Shown: positions 25,063 to 36,130, counted from the first letter of the stretch. The stretch: 64,000 nucleotides of DNA from Coptis chinensis (GCA_015680905.1 CM027383.1:83857001-83921000); one strand, 5' to 3'. Notes: generated from the sequence alone by a model not told the origin. Made by a program: numbers and translations.

Positions 25063-26261
25063 GTTGACTTAGGATTAGGCACTGCGTGACCTGGAAACAC
25101 GTCTGTTTGGTTATTATTTTGGTTAGGAGACATGTCAATAACCTTTTGGCACAAAGACTGCATCATTTTCATCGTTTGATTCATCATATTAGAGTTTTGA
25201 TCATGCTGATCTTTCATCAAGTTGGAGTTTTGTTACATAATTTTATTTTGTTTTTCCAACAAGGTCACTACTACTTTGTCTGCAGATGGTTGGACTGGAA
25301 TTAAGGCTTGTTGAGTGTTCATGTCTTGATGTTGATAGTTCTGGGTCATGGGCACTAAACCTCTATTCTGGTCACCTAAGTTTCCTTGTCCTTGAGGTTG
25401 AGTTAACTGGTTGAAATTTGATGGTTGTGGTGGTGGTTGTGCATAGACAAGAGGATAATAGAAGTCGGAATGCTCAAGACTAAAATATACATTACAACGA
25501 GTAGAGTTAATGTTCATGACTGGAGTAGGTTGTTGTTGAACAAAGAGGGCATTGATAAGAGTTTTAAGCTCGGGATCATGTTTAACCTCAAAAGAAGAAG
25601 GAGTGGAGCGGGAAGATTCGTTACCTCCCTAATTGTTGTTCCTCTTAGATTGATCTTCTAAGAATTTATAAGCCTCCAAGGCTCCTTTACTAAGAAAACT
25701 ACCCCCAGTCATGATATCTAGAACCTCCTTATGATGATGTGAAAACCCTTGAAAAAGGCACGAACAAGCGTGTCTTTCGCAAGGTTATGATGCGGGCATT
25801 CAATGAGAAGATCAGTAAAATGATTACAGGCATCTGAAAAGGATTCATGAGGATTATGGCGGAAGAAATAAATCTTTTGAAGCATTTCATCTGTCTTCAG
25901 GGGTGGGTAAAATTGTTCCATGAACAATTGAACAAGATTAGCCCATGAGTCCACAGAGTTTGGCGTTTGGGCAGTTAACCAAGACGCCGCCTTGTCGGAT
26001 AGGGTGAATGGAAACACCCTAAGTTTAATTTGATCCGGACTTACGCTAGGATGATGAAATATAGTGAGAACTTTGTTCTATCCTACGCATGTGTTGATAA
26101 GGCTTCTCGTGGTCTAAACCATAGAAAACCGGTAATAAGTTAAATATATTCGGGGGAATTCAAAAATCCCCCACTAGGTCTACAAGAATGATGCACGATT
26201 TAGGGCCATCGTTTAGTGCTTTATAAAAATCAGAGAGAGGAGTCTCTGGTTCTTTAGCCAT
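25063..26261 (-). pseudogene. Retrotransposon Gag, N-terminal and central part
   Basis: Gag forms the particle that packages element RNA. A start near 26261 gives MAKEPETPLSDFYKALNDG. The core at 25718-26017 reads FPFTLSDKAASWLTAQ, SVDSWANLVQLFMEQFYPP and ESFSDACNHFTDLLIECPHH, a clear Retrotrans_gag-type pattern. Further on come a Gln/Asn-rich region (25233-25517) and a Met/Gln-rich helix (25029-25220), where the CACTA element interrupts it. Stops and frame changes lie near 26150, 26040, 25718 and 25230. Homology resumes beyond the CACTA element at 19449. Confidence 0.8.
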
Positions 26262-27492
26262 TGATGCAGGTGTAGTGTGTGAAATTCTAGATAGGCGTGT
26301 AGTATTGCGTCTACAAAAAACAAGCCTGATTATACTAGAATTGAAACTCCTTTGACAGAAGAGGCAAGGAGTGGAAGAAAGAGTATCTGAATGCCTCCTT
26401 GCTACGCGTATGAATAACGTCTTGTATACGCAATCTCAGTGTATTTTAAGAAGTTGGAAACACTGAATATAAAAATAATTTGGACAAAAGGAGAGCCGGT
26501 GAGTCACCTAGGAAAATTGGGCTTCCTTCAGAAGGGGCGCGGGCGCGCTTGGAAACAGGCTTATAAAGGCTCGGGCGTGCTCTTGCCTGACACAATGTCT
26601 ATTACTTTGAGGGCGGGCGTGCTCAAATGATAGGATTAATATGGTGCGGGTGCCTACTCTAAAAAATTTGAAATTTTTACAGTAGTTCGCTAAGACGTCC
26701 AGTAAGTCTCTTGTAAAATTTCAGATCAATCGGAGTTATGAAAGTCCTTCTACTGCCCTGCAAAGTTTGTGAAATAGTTTTCAGACACAACCCAAACAAT
26801 CTAATGGTTAACCAATCAAAACACCCGAGCCAAAAATCGCCAAATTTTATTGGAGAATCATGACAGATCATACGTGTTCCCATAAAATATTTAGAGCAAT
26901 TGGAGTTTTACAAACCTTCCTTATCGGTTGTTGTTCCAAAAATTAAGTGTTGCAAAACTGCAGAAACACACTGGAAACAATCCACTAGTTAGGTAGTCAA
27001 AACAAATAAAAAACACTTCAAATTTTTACTGTAAACGCCTAACTTATGATAGATACTCCTGTAAAATCTTAGAAATTTTAGAACTACTTAAGTAACCTTA
27101 CTCGTCAGTTTTTCCCAAAACTTACGGTTTGAAAGCTGAAATGCAGCACTGTAAAGATGGTAATAGTTCACTAGGTAAAACAACTAGGAAAACTCTGAAA
27201 ATATTCCAGTAAATCAACAACACCGTAAATATTATGCCTGAAATATTTCAAAATTTTCGGAAATTTATAAATACCTTTACCATAGTGTTCTTCACTGTGA
27301 ATCCACAAACACAAGGGAGGGCAGGCGCGCTCGGAACAAGGCAAAATGGAGGGCGGGCGCCCCTGTGCCTAAAACAGTGAACAGTAACGAAAATGCAAGA
27401 AATAAGAAAGAAAAATTAAAAGGGTGGGTGGGTTGAGAATGGGGGATTGCCCTTTGAATTCAACCAATTGAATTCTTGTCCTGAAAGAGTTT
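26262..27492 (-). other. 5' leader of the retrotransposon
   Basis: Sequence between PBS and gag. No gene is seen; the short open frames at 26439-26630 and 26677-26883 have no family resemblance. GGGCGGGCGC-like GC-rich islands recur at about 26537, 26608, 27317 and 27350 within otherwise AT-rich DNA, which may matter for RNA packaging or structure. Confidence 0.5.
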
Positions 27493-27510
27493 AAGATGCC
27501 AGCGGCGCCA
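27493..27510 (-). other. Primer binding site of the gag-protease retrotransposon
   Basis: The minus strand reads TGGCGCCGCTGGCATC two bases inside the 5' LTR. TGGCGCCG matches the start of the PBS used by Athila and related Ty3 elements (complementary to a tRNA-Asp-type 3' end). Beyond the first eight or so bases complementarity is weak by eye. Confidence 0.75.
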
Positions 27511-27512
27511 TT

Positions 27513-28897
27513 TGATAGTTAGTAAATTGATTCTTAATTATCTATAGATGAATATAAACAAATAATGATCAACTACCTTATCAATATTATTTCTACTCTC
27601 AATTCATTATGCAATATAAAGAGTACGGATTCGTTTCACTCCTAAACTACCAAGACTAAATCGAATCCAATTAATCAAACATAAAGAAACAATGGTGAGA
27701 GTAATATTATGTTGAGAATTTATACTACGAGGTACTACTATCAATTTATCTTATACTAATATTAACTAAAGTAATTAAATATAGATGAATCAAATATGGA
27801 GAAAACTAGAGAGAGATTGAAATCCACTTTTTAATTTCTTAACATGCTAGCATAGATTTGTATATAAAACCCTAGTCTAGATATTCTCACACAAGGTTAA
27901 AATATAAAGACTAGACTTTTAATGATCTCTAATTACTTTATACTATCTCTAGTCATAAACTAATTAGCATGAGAGAAAGCTTGTTTCCATTCTCATGGCA
28001 AACTCACTATTATCTAGTTTAGGTTAAACTCTTCATATCTCTAAGTCAAGAAAAATATAAACTTAAACCCTAACAATAAATCTATATTAACAAATCAAGT
28101 CCTCTCCAAGCTTCATTCAAACTCCTTCTAATGGGAGTTTAGCTATGAATCATGGGACTATTATGGACATAATAATAGAAAGAAGAAAACATAATGAATA
28201 ACTATTTTATTAAAGATAACTTGAATTGAATTAATGGTGGCTACAAACTAAACTCATAAACTAAAACTAAAAAGAAGAGAAAGAGAGAGAACCCTAATTT
28301 ATTCTAACTAATGGAAGGGAGAGAGAGAGTTTAGGGTTTTTATTCTCTTATATAATGATACAAAATCGTGCATGGCTTTTTAGGTTAGGTTATGGACTAT
28401 AAATCAAGTCCATAACCCAATTGGTTGAATCTAAAACTTTCAATTCTGGTCATGTTATTGTAGCGCGGGTTTTCACTGACTTATACTACTCTTATTGAGT
28501 CAAGGTCTGGACCATTGGAAAGAGTTTTCTGAGCCAGACATTTTGATATATAATGGGCCCAAATCCGAAGCTTAAGTCCAAAGATATGGCCTTTTGAAGT
28601 TCTGTTGACTTTTCTTCAGCTCTCTAATCCGGTTTGACTTTCACTTAACAGTGTTGACTTGGGTTTTTTAAGGGTTTTTTTCTCCATTAAACTTGGGTTT
28701 TCTTCATGGAACTTCCCTATAGCAATCACTTTAACTTATTTTAGAGCCTAATTAGTAACAAATTTACATTTATTCAACTCCGAAGCCTGTAATACTCAAA
28801 AGCACGTAATTAGTGATAAACCTATATTATTAATAACATAATTGGCTAAATATAAATACTATTAAAGGGTTTAAACTATAGTTTTGGGCTCTTATCA
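27513..28897 (-). repeat. Right LTR (5' LTR of the minus-strand element), 1385 bp
   Basis: It pairs with 14461-15837 and has the same TGATAGTTAG/TTATCA ends. A TTATATAAGAG box on the minus strand near 28346-28356 precedes a CT-rich, AAACCCTAAA-like tract and is the likely promoter of the element. It abuts the ACTGA TSD at 28898-28902. Confidence 0.93.
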
Positions 28898-30836
28898 ACT
28901 GACTTGGATATTTTCAAACATAAACAGGGTACTCATATTCATGTTGTCCTACTGAAGAAATATTTTAAGGATTTTGGAGATATCCTTCAAGAAAATGTGT
29001 TAAAGGAAGGCAATATCTACACATTAGAGAAATTCGACGTTTGGTTTGCGAAAAGTTATAGGCCAGTTGAGAATAATCACAAGATCTTTTTCAAAATTGG
29101 CACATTAATCGTGCCAATTAATGAAGAAGGTATTGACATTGCAAGGCACAAATTTGCCTTCTCCCAGTTTGACACTATTTCAAGACAAGTTGATAACAAG
29201 ACTCACCTAATAGGTAATATTCTGTTTCAATGACCACTTACCTTTGTTAACTTAGAACTTTGTTGCTTGGCTTTCTCCTGACATTTATGTAACAAACGAT
29301 TGTAGATGTGATTAGCCTACTGAAGAGCGTCAGCAACATTACACCCAAATTTGGAACAATTTTCCAGGAAATTGTTATCATGGACAAGAGGTGACTTGCC
29401 GTCCTTACATCTTAAATGAGCCCAATATGAATTTTCCCTTCTAGCACAGGTTATCCTATTATCAGTGAAATGGAATTGACTATTACATTATGGGGTCAGT
29501 TGACCGACTAGTTTCCGGATGACATTTTCTCACAGCAAAATGTTATTGTCATTGCAACTTCACTCAATGCAAAATAAATTCAAGGTTAATAACTTTTTTG
29601 GATTCACACTACTAGAATTCGTTTTGCAGTGCTAATAAAAAAAAGCTACAAGTGTTTAACATGTCCATATTGTTAGGGAAAATTTTTCTTTCATCACTTA
29701 ATGCAACAAAGGTCTACCTCAATTTGGATGCTGCCGTTGTTACTGCCTGCAAAAACAGTTTTATCTATCCTGCTGGTGCACTAATTTGTTCTTCTATCAT
29801 ACAATTTGATCATGTTGCCTCTTACTCATGTCCTTTGTCACATTCCTTTTCATTGTACTTTGGAGGGTACCAACATGCAAATAGACCATCTGGATCCATC
29901 TACAACAGCGGGCCTTTCTGAGGAAGAGCTGCTTAGAAACTGTAGGGTTTCGATAGACAAATTAAAAGAGATGGGTCTAGATGAATCCTACAAGGTAACA
30001 TTCACTCCTTTTAGGTTTATTGTGTTTCGTTGCCTAATTCATTGATGGAAATAATTGTCTTAAAACAGGGAGAAACATATACTTGCTAAGCAACCATCGG
30101 ATATGTCTTCAACACAAATTGGTACTATAATTCATGCAGCAACAACAAGTGTAACAAAAAAGTTGTTGGCAGAGTGTGCCCGGACTGTGGGGTTGAAGTT
30201 GGCAGCCGAAGTGAGAGTTTACTTATAAATTCCTTATCCAACCAATTCTTTGTTAGCTTAACAATCTTAGAAACTTTATTTCAAATGGACAGGTACATGC
30301 TGCGCATGGATGTAGAAGATTCGTCTGGGGTTACTCTATTTGTTGCATTTGATAGAGAAGCTGAATAAATTATTCAAAAGCCGGTTAAGGAATTGGTTGA
30401 CTCCTACAAAAAGGCAACCCCCTACAATTTTACAAATCACCTAGGCATTTGTTTTTTTAGTTAAAAAAAATATAACCTAGGTCTAGCCAATTTGAATTAT
30501 CTTCTCACCGTTATAGGAGAATGACCCACAAGCTGTTCAGACTGCATTGGAACAAGTTGCTGGAAAAGAATTCATTTTCCAAGTGAAAATAAATTACTAC
30601 AGTCATAATAAAGAAAGCCAATCTTTTGTTATCTACAAATTTTTTCCAACTACTGTGGATGATGACACGATAATAAAAGAAGCCATTGAAAAGGTAATCC
30701 TCTGTTCCCTTGACTAAATTTCAGATTAATTCAACTGCATTAAACTAATTCTGGTTCAATACAAGACAACACAAATAGAAGCATTGATTTAGATGATGGA
30801 CTTATTGGAGTTGAGGTGTCAAGCCAGGCTATGTAA

Positions 30837-31538
30837 TCTGAACTCCCCCGAGCAAAAAAAACAAGGATAATGTAGTGGGTAAACACTTATTCAACCATTT
30901 TCTCCAATTCACTTATACTCACTTGAACTACTCTATTTGGTTTGTTTGTCAAGAAAATAAAAACAATCGGTATAACTAATTATTTTCTTCTCCCTAATGC
31001 AGGACATGTGTGCAAGGCATCTATCGAATCATGTTCCATTTTCTTCCTACTCTGAGATTTTGGGCTCACAAACTTCTCTTCCTTCAGCAGTCCACCTTTC
31101 AGATCTGTTGCATTTTAAGTTTGACTCTGTGTGACATTGTTAGACAATATGTATTGTCACAAGATTTCTTCTACTTTAAGCTAGGATGTGTTCTTAATTT
31201 GTGCTGTGTTTTTAAGACACAATCTCTTATTTAATTTGATGTACGCTTGGGTTTGATTTTTTTTAACTAATTCTTCTTGGTGCTATTATGCCCCCCCCCC
31301 CCACTTCTTTTTCACGCTGTATTGTTTTGCTTGCATACCATGGGCTAATTTCTCCTCCCAGAATTAATCATCCCTACAATATGGTTTAACCGCTAAGGCA
31401 AAGGTAATGCCTCTCAACACGTTTCGTTTCTTTCATGCAGACCATTATGGTTAGTCCATCTGTCTTTTTGTATATATTCTACAAACATTAGCAGCTCAAT
31501 TCTCCTGTTTCTCTTACTCCAAAAATTTGTTAACATTA
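30837..31538. other. Helitron sequence after the RPA gene, no gene seen
   Basis: AT-rich DNA with a run of 12 C at 31291-31302. The open frame at 31010-31234 is not recognised. Confidence 0.4.
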
Positions 31539-32296
31539 AATTATGCATTCAGGCTATCCCTAACGTGAAAACATACTTATGCTAAAAGGGTGGACACCCC
31601 CACAGTGCAGTTGGCCCAGCAGACGTTTCAGGCACCGAAATGTTATCCGATGCCGACTGGGTCGGATGGTAGTGGGTATGTGAAAGCTGAGTTGGGGATG
31701 AAGATTGCTTGTGGGTTTGAGCTGATGTATCAGCAAAGAAAGAGTTAAGGACCAGATAGGAAAGGGAGTTCGTGGTAAGCTTTTCATGAGAGCTTAGAGA
31801 GTAGTGGGTACTTCACGGAGCTTCTTTCTGGGTCAAATGAATATCGCCGGCTTATGGAAAATGCACAACAGTAATTTAGGAACATTTCTTCATACTCTCT
31901 GACAAAGTATTTACTATATTAAAACTATACCTAACAAGTTTTTGCGTCGATACCTTTCTTTGCATTGTTGTTGATTTTAAACCTTTTCCAGTCAAAATTA
32001 GCCCAAAGAAAAACATTTACCTTGCTGCTATAGAGGAAGGTTGTGATTTGCCAGGATCAAAAGGATTTTGCCTACATTATTTTATTTGGAAGCATGTATG
32101 GATAAGTGGATGTTTTATTTTACCTCAAACATAACTCGAGTTACAAAAACAATTCTACTATCCAATCTATGTAGCAGAAACCAGTATCGTCGATTGTGAT
32201 AAGACTATAATAATAGCATTATTTGTTCGCATTAAATTATGCATGCCGGCTATCCCTAACGTGGAAACCTACTTATGCTGAAAATATGGACACCCC
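31539..32296 (+). repeat. Direct repeat of about 68 bp, 683 bases apart
   Basis: The block from CATTAAATTATGCAT to GGACACCCC occurs at about 31537-31600 and about 32220-32290, with a handful of changes. The copies flank the SGT1-like fragment, so the repeat may mark the edges of a captured or inserted segment. Confidence 0.75.
31605..31878 (+). pseudogene. Captured gene fragment resembling SGT1/ecdysoneless
   Basis: One frame runs through TFQAPKCYPMPTGSDGSGYV, then KAELGMKIACGFELMYQQRK, a TAA, a TAA after GSSW, and GYFTELLSGSNEYRRLMENA before a final TAA. Apart from the two internal stops the frame stays open and strongly protein-like. The AELGMKIACGFE block resembles a conserved segment of SGT1/ecdysoneless-family proteins; I recognise this only from memory. 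The fragment is GC-richer than its surroundings, covers about 90 codons, and sits between the two copies of a 68-bp repeat. Helitrons often carry such host fragments. Confidence 0.5.
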
Positions 32297-32440
32297 AAAA
32301 TGCTACTATTCAATAAACCATTAGTTGGTTACTTTGTCACATGTTATGGATATATGGAACTGAACAGAATAGATCCCCTGTGCGTCTATGTTGTCTTTAA
32401 TGAACACTGTTGATATATCTCCCATCAATGTATTGTTGAA

Positions 32441-33010
32441 GGTATGTCATTGTCTTGGGAAATAGTTGTTTTACTTTGTAATTATGCAGTGGCCACTATA
32501 CATGCTTTTGTGATTCCACCAGTTCACAATCATCGCCTTTTATAGTTGTTGCTTATCTCATTCTTGATTTAAGCATTTCTCTACTCAGCTGTTTAACCAG
32601 ATGAACTTATCTGACTTCTGCGTTTCATCATTAAATTACTTGCAGGCTGTATGTTTACTGAAAAAATGACTCCTTTGTAAGCATTAGGTTTCGATGCATG
32701 AGAAGCAAACAGCCTTATTCTACATGTAGTTCAGGTAATATCGCATTCCAAAAAAAATATATACATATTATTCCACTCTTACTCTTAAAATACGCTGCAT
32801 TTATCCATATTCAAGGTAGTCAAACTTGCCGCCTCTGTGTGGGGATTACCTGTCTGATCCATTGATTAGTATTTGTTGTTTTCCGTTTCATTGGTAATAG
32901 AATACGACAAAGTCGGCGATTTCTAACGACTTGGGGCAGAATTTGGTCTGGAGTGAATTACCATAAGTGTTCATATGGTGTGGAATATATCAAACTGTGT
33001 CTTTGGACCA
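32441..33010 (+). repeat. Long direct repeat, copy 2
   Basis: It corresponds to 11696-12866 but is shorter because it lacks the roughly 560-bp insert. Both copies follow a Helitron gene region. No protein is recognised. Confidence 0.75.
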
Positions 33011-34939
33011 TTTCTTTCCTCGCCAACCCCCCCTCGTTATTTAAAATGCCCATATATATTGTTCAGGTGCTATGTTTGCTGTAGTTTAGTCTCTGTTGTT
33101 TGCTCCTTTCGAAGCTTACTTTAGTGCTGGCCATTTGAAACACACTCAGTTGCTAGCTCATGGTGCCTGATTCTAATACTCTTGCAATGTCTAAGGAGAT
33201 CTCACCTTTCAAAAAGCATGTTTGTGTTCATGACATGCTAACATATGTCTGCTTATGTCCTGCAAATATTATTGTATTGTTTTTAAGAAAATTATAAATA
33301 AGATGAGTTCGCCTAGTTAAAGCAGGAATCGACTCCACCATGTGTTGGATGAGTATCTCTTCTTTCACCTTAGTTCTACCCATTTAGAATAGGAGTCAAA
33401 GACTTTCACTGTTGAACTACTGTGTGAGGGTTAGTCATGCATTGAGATTTACACACAACCTAACTTGATCAAGAAAACTAATTTGGTTACTTATCTCTAC
33501 ATCAAAATTGTTGTTTGGGAATATATAATACCCGAAATAGGACCAACTTTGAGCATGCTGCAATACAAGGTGTTTATAATCATGCCCGACATCATGTCAA
33601 GGCAGTCGCTGAAGCCTACAATTCCCCAGCCAAGAACCCCACTTCCATAACAACCCACATATAGCAATATTGAGTGTGCCCACACTCAGCAGACTCTATA
33701 TAGCAGCAACCTCAAAATTATCTGCGATAGAGCCTTCAGCAGCTTCGATAACCAAAATGGGTACAATTGGAATAAGTCGTTTGAGAGCACAACCATTTCG
33801 ACACTGAAAAAATAAGAAAATTCGGCTAAAAACACACACACAACGGAACTGCCACGTGGTTGCAAACAGATCACGTTTCTAAACTGCAGAGTACAATGAA
33901 CTAAATGACCTGTTATTTAATGCTTCCATTATGCTATGAACAAAATGAGGGTTTAACGCCAAAAAAAAATGTGTAACTTCAAAGCACATTAATACCCAGA
34001 ACTAAAGCTCATTAGTAATTAAATCAATTATAACTTATTTAACACTGGATTTCACTTTTTGGTTCCACGTTAAGCTCTAACTTTATATAAATCATTTTCG
34101 ACCAGATGAACAACAAAATTTGTTAAAAAGTTTCTCTTTTCCTTCCCCTCTTCATTGTGGTATGTTTGTATGTATTTTAAATTCTTTCTTTCTAAATAGT
34201 TTTATTTTTTTTCCTCTATTATTAACCCGATTAATCATAATAACCTATCATTACTGCAACTGCTACTAATCTATACTTTTGTCAGATGGAATTATTCCTA
34301 CCTCATTCCTCTCAACTATGTTGATTGAATCAATATTTTTCTTTTTTAGGAATGGATAATCTGCCAATCATAGCTCCAAATACAAGCAAGCCATCATCAA
34401 CATCCTCTGAAGACAAATTCAACATTTATAAGGCCCATAGCACCTCAATTATTACAAATCTAAGAGCAGTGAGTTATATTTTCGACAACATCTACAAGTC
34501 GCACATGAAAATAAAGGTATCAGTTGGGGAGAAGCCAATCGCAAAAAATGATGATATAGAATAGGACTCAAATTCCATGGACGACATAAATTAATTTGTA
34601 ATACATCACGAGTTAAACTCGAACATCACTTGCCACTATCTTACCTTCAACAAACAAATTGAAACTGTCGAGTTTTCTTATTACCATTATTTCCCCTGAT
34701 AGTCAAATTCTACTTCTAAATGCTTTCAATGCCTTGGCGAAATATTTAGTAAATAAAGTTACCCCAAACCGCATCCCCAATTAAGTGTTTTTTTGGGCTG
34801 ATTACACTTTCCATGTTGCCTACATTTCAAAAAAAACAATCAAACTACAAATAATGTATGCGTTAGTTTATATTACACGGAATCGACTTTGTGCATCTAC
34901 TAAATATCGATCATATTCAAACCAGGCGATTCATTGTTA

Positions 34940-34974
<35 letters not shown>

Positions 34975-35110
34975 CAAAATCAAGCCTATAACTAATCACG
35001 ATACGTATACTAAGCATACTAAAAAAAACATTTACAACTATATAATAAGGTAACAAAAACTACAATAAGTATTTCGGAGATGTTAATACACCTAATAATA
35101 ATAATTTATA
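33011..35110. other. Helitron 3' region, no recognised gene
   Basis: Mostly AT-rich non-coding DNA. A frame at 34354-34564 (MDNLPIIAPNTSKPSST onwards) follows a TTTTTTAG acceptor-like site and may be an exon of an unknown protein; it ends in TAG. A (CA)n(TA)n microsatellite lies at 34940-34973. Confidence 0.4.
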
Positions 35111-35142
35111 CACTCCGTGCCAAAGGCACATGCACTCACTAG

Positions 35143-35388
35143 TTTATATAAGAGTAGAGAAACCTCATATCTCTACACTACAACAATTAACACATAAAGA
35201 AGATAAAGGTTTGGAAGAGAAACGGTGCTTTGCTATTCATTATCGGATTCAATATATAACTTTTGTTATGGATCAAGGTACTACTTTTTATCGGATCATT
35301 ATTTACATTCTTTATACTATGTGAAATAATATGTGATTCTTGATCCTCTAAACACTATTAAATTAGTGTTAACATGTGGTATCGGAGC
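35143..35388 (+). repeat. Ty1/copia LTR 3' part and PBS
   Basis: TGGTATCGGAGC at 35377-35388 is the classic copia PBS (complementary to initiator tRNA-Met; usually TGGTATCAGAGC). It lies two bases after an LTR-type end ...GTTAACA at 35374. The sequence from the Helitron junction to 35374 is the R/U5 part of that LTR, starting with a TATATAAGAG box right at the junction. The U3 part should lie on the other side of the Helitron array. No copia gag-pol follows before element A begins. Confidence 0.75.
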
Positions 35389-35671
35389 TTTGGATTAATT
35401 CATATTTATTTCCTATAAAGTTGTGTTTTTAATGATATTGAGTGTGTTGTTCTCTTTCGAATTTTGAATGAGTATTTACTAATTGATTTTTTGATTAACT
35501 CTTTGCTGTTATTATTCTTTGGGTATCGTATGGCTTAATATATGTACAGTATTGTCTAATGATTTTGATAGGCGATATCTTTTTCTTTATTGTTCAAGTA
35601 TATGTATGTTAAGTTTTATCTTGTCTGTTAGGCTGAATCCAAATGGTTATCAATTTATATATATATATATA
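35389..35671. other. Copia leader remnant ending in a TA microsatellite
   Basis: No gene is seen. It ends in (TA)n at 35654-35671, which flanks element A. Confidence 0.5.
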
Positions 35672-35982
35672 CGGTTTGGCTAGGATGACATTCTTAGCGT
35701 GACATACTTATAGTGACATCCTACTGTTCACGTCCTTAAAGCCCGGCCCACGAACCAACGAAACACAAAACTGAAATTTGTTACAAACCTTCGTCAAACA
35801 GTGTCCGAAACCGAAGCCAAACTCTAAAAACTCCAAACTCCAAACTCCAAATTGAAAAACCCACTCCGGCCTCCCACTCTGACATACCACGTCATTGCAA
35901 GCTTGAAGGACAGGTTAGTTACTTCCCTTATTTTGGTACAATCAGCTATGTCTTCATCAGTAACAAGTGAATTAAAATCATT

Positions 35983-36130
35983 GCATCTGTTTTGATAAAT
36001 TTTTGATAAATTTTCGTTTTTAGGAATACTTGATAAAATCATTGTATCTGTTTTGATAAATTTTCATTTTTAGGACTACTTGATAAAATCATTGCATCTG
36101 TTTTGATAAATTTTTGTTTTTAGGACTACT
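35983..36130. repeat. 62-bp tandem repeat in element A arm (3 copies; 2 in the other arm)
   Basis: A unit containing ATCATTGCATCTGTTTTGAT and TTTTTAGGACTACTTGA is present about three times in the left arm and twice in the right arm (about 39425-39530). Confidence 0.75.

Larger units (their letters stand above)
19447..25065 (+). mobile_element. CACTA (En/Spm-type) DNA transposon, non-autonomous, TSD GTT
   Basis: The left end reads CACTAGTAGAAAAAAGGC from 19450. The right end is AAGCCTTTTTTCTTGTAGTA, ending at 25062, with the last base changed from the canonical G to A. The 3-bp duplication GTT flanks both ends (19447-19449 and 25063-25065). Subterminal regions (19465-19600 and 24650-25050) carry many copies of a CGGTCACAAAT/TTTGTGACNGTTTT motif in both orientations, as expected for transposase-binding subterminal repeats of this superfamily. 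No transposase (TNPD-like) frame is recognised in 5.6 kb, so it is non-autonomous. It inserted into the gag-protease gene of the surrounding retrotransposon; direction was assigned arbitrarily. Confidence 0.9.
14456..28902 (-). mobile_element. Gag-protease LTR retrotransposon (Athila/Ty3-like) with ACTGA TSD
   Basis: Two near-identical LTRs start TGATAGTTAG and end TTATCA on the plus strand, flanked by ACTGA on both sides (14456-14460 and 28898-28902). The element proper is 14461-28897. PBS and coding frames show it runs right to left. Order in its own direction: 5' LTR (27513-28897), PBS, gag, a CACTA insertion, protease, a long non-coding region, PPT, 3' LTR (14461-15837). Gag and the DIGAS protease resemble plant Ty3/Athila-type polyproteins. 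No reverse transcriptase, RNase H or integrase was found, so it must depend on proteins from another element. The intact TSD and highly similar LTRs point to a fairly recent insertion into the Helitron. Confidence 0.92.
14231..30836 (+). pseudogene. Helitron RPA1-like ssDNA-binding protein gene, interrupted
   Basis: RPA-like proteins in plant Helitrons bind single-stranded DNA through OB folds and probably assist replication of the element. Exon 1 (14231-14389, 53 codons from MSTQSYQDLDKIRNG) ends AAG|GT. Exon 2 begins after CAG at 28928 with GTHIHVVLLKKYF, in phase, so the retrotransposon at 14461-28897 sits within intron 1. Exon 2 ends near 29213 and exon 3 starts at 29306 (DVISLLKSV). A TGA follows at 29392. 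Beyond it RPA homology continues in pieces: LNATKVYLNLD near 29696, a zinc-finger-like region with CNKKVVG and CPDCG near 30140-30190, YMLRMDVEDSSG near 30294 and EQVAGKEFIFQVKI near 30550, with a final stop at 30834. The stops make this a pseudogene. The ATG choice rests on family resemblance of the N terminus. Confidence 0.8.
5326..35142 (+). mobile_element. Large Helitron with HEL and RPA genes (Helitron 2)
   Basis: The 5' end is taken as TCAATATAACAAGG, immediately after the CTAG of Helitron 1. The 3' end is a GTGCC-AAA-GGCAC hairpin (about 35117-35129) followed by CTAG (35139-35142) and T. Between them lie a Rep/Pif1-helicase gene and an RPA-like gene on the same strand, the usual gene set of autonomous plant Helitrons. 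Without the 14.4-kb retrotransposon and one TSD copy, the element would be about 15.4 kb, a normal size. The 5' end is less certain than the 3' end: the base before TC is the G of CTAG rather than the usual A, which fits a head-to-tail array. Both genes carry stops or frameshifts, so this copy can no longer encode its own proteins. Confidence 0.7.
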
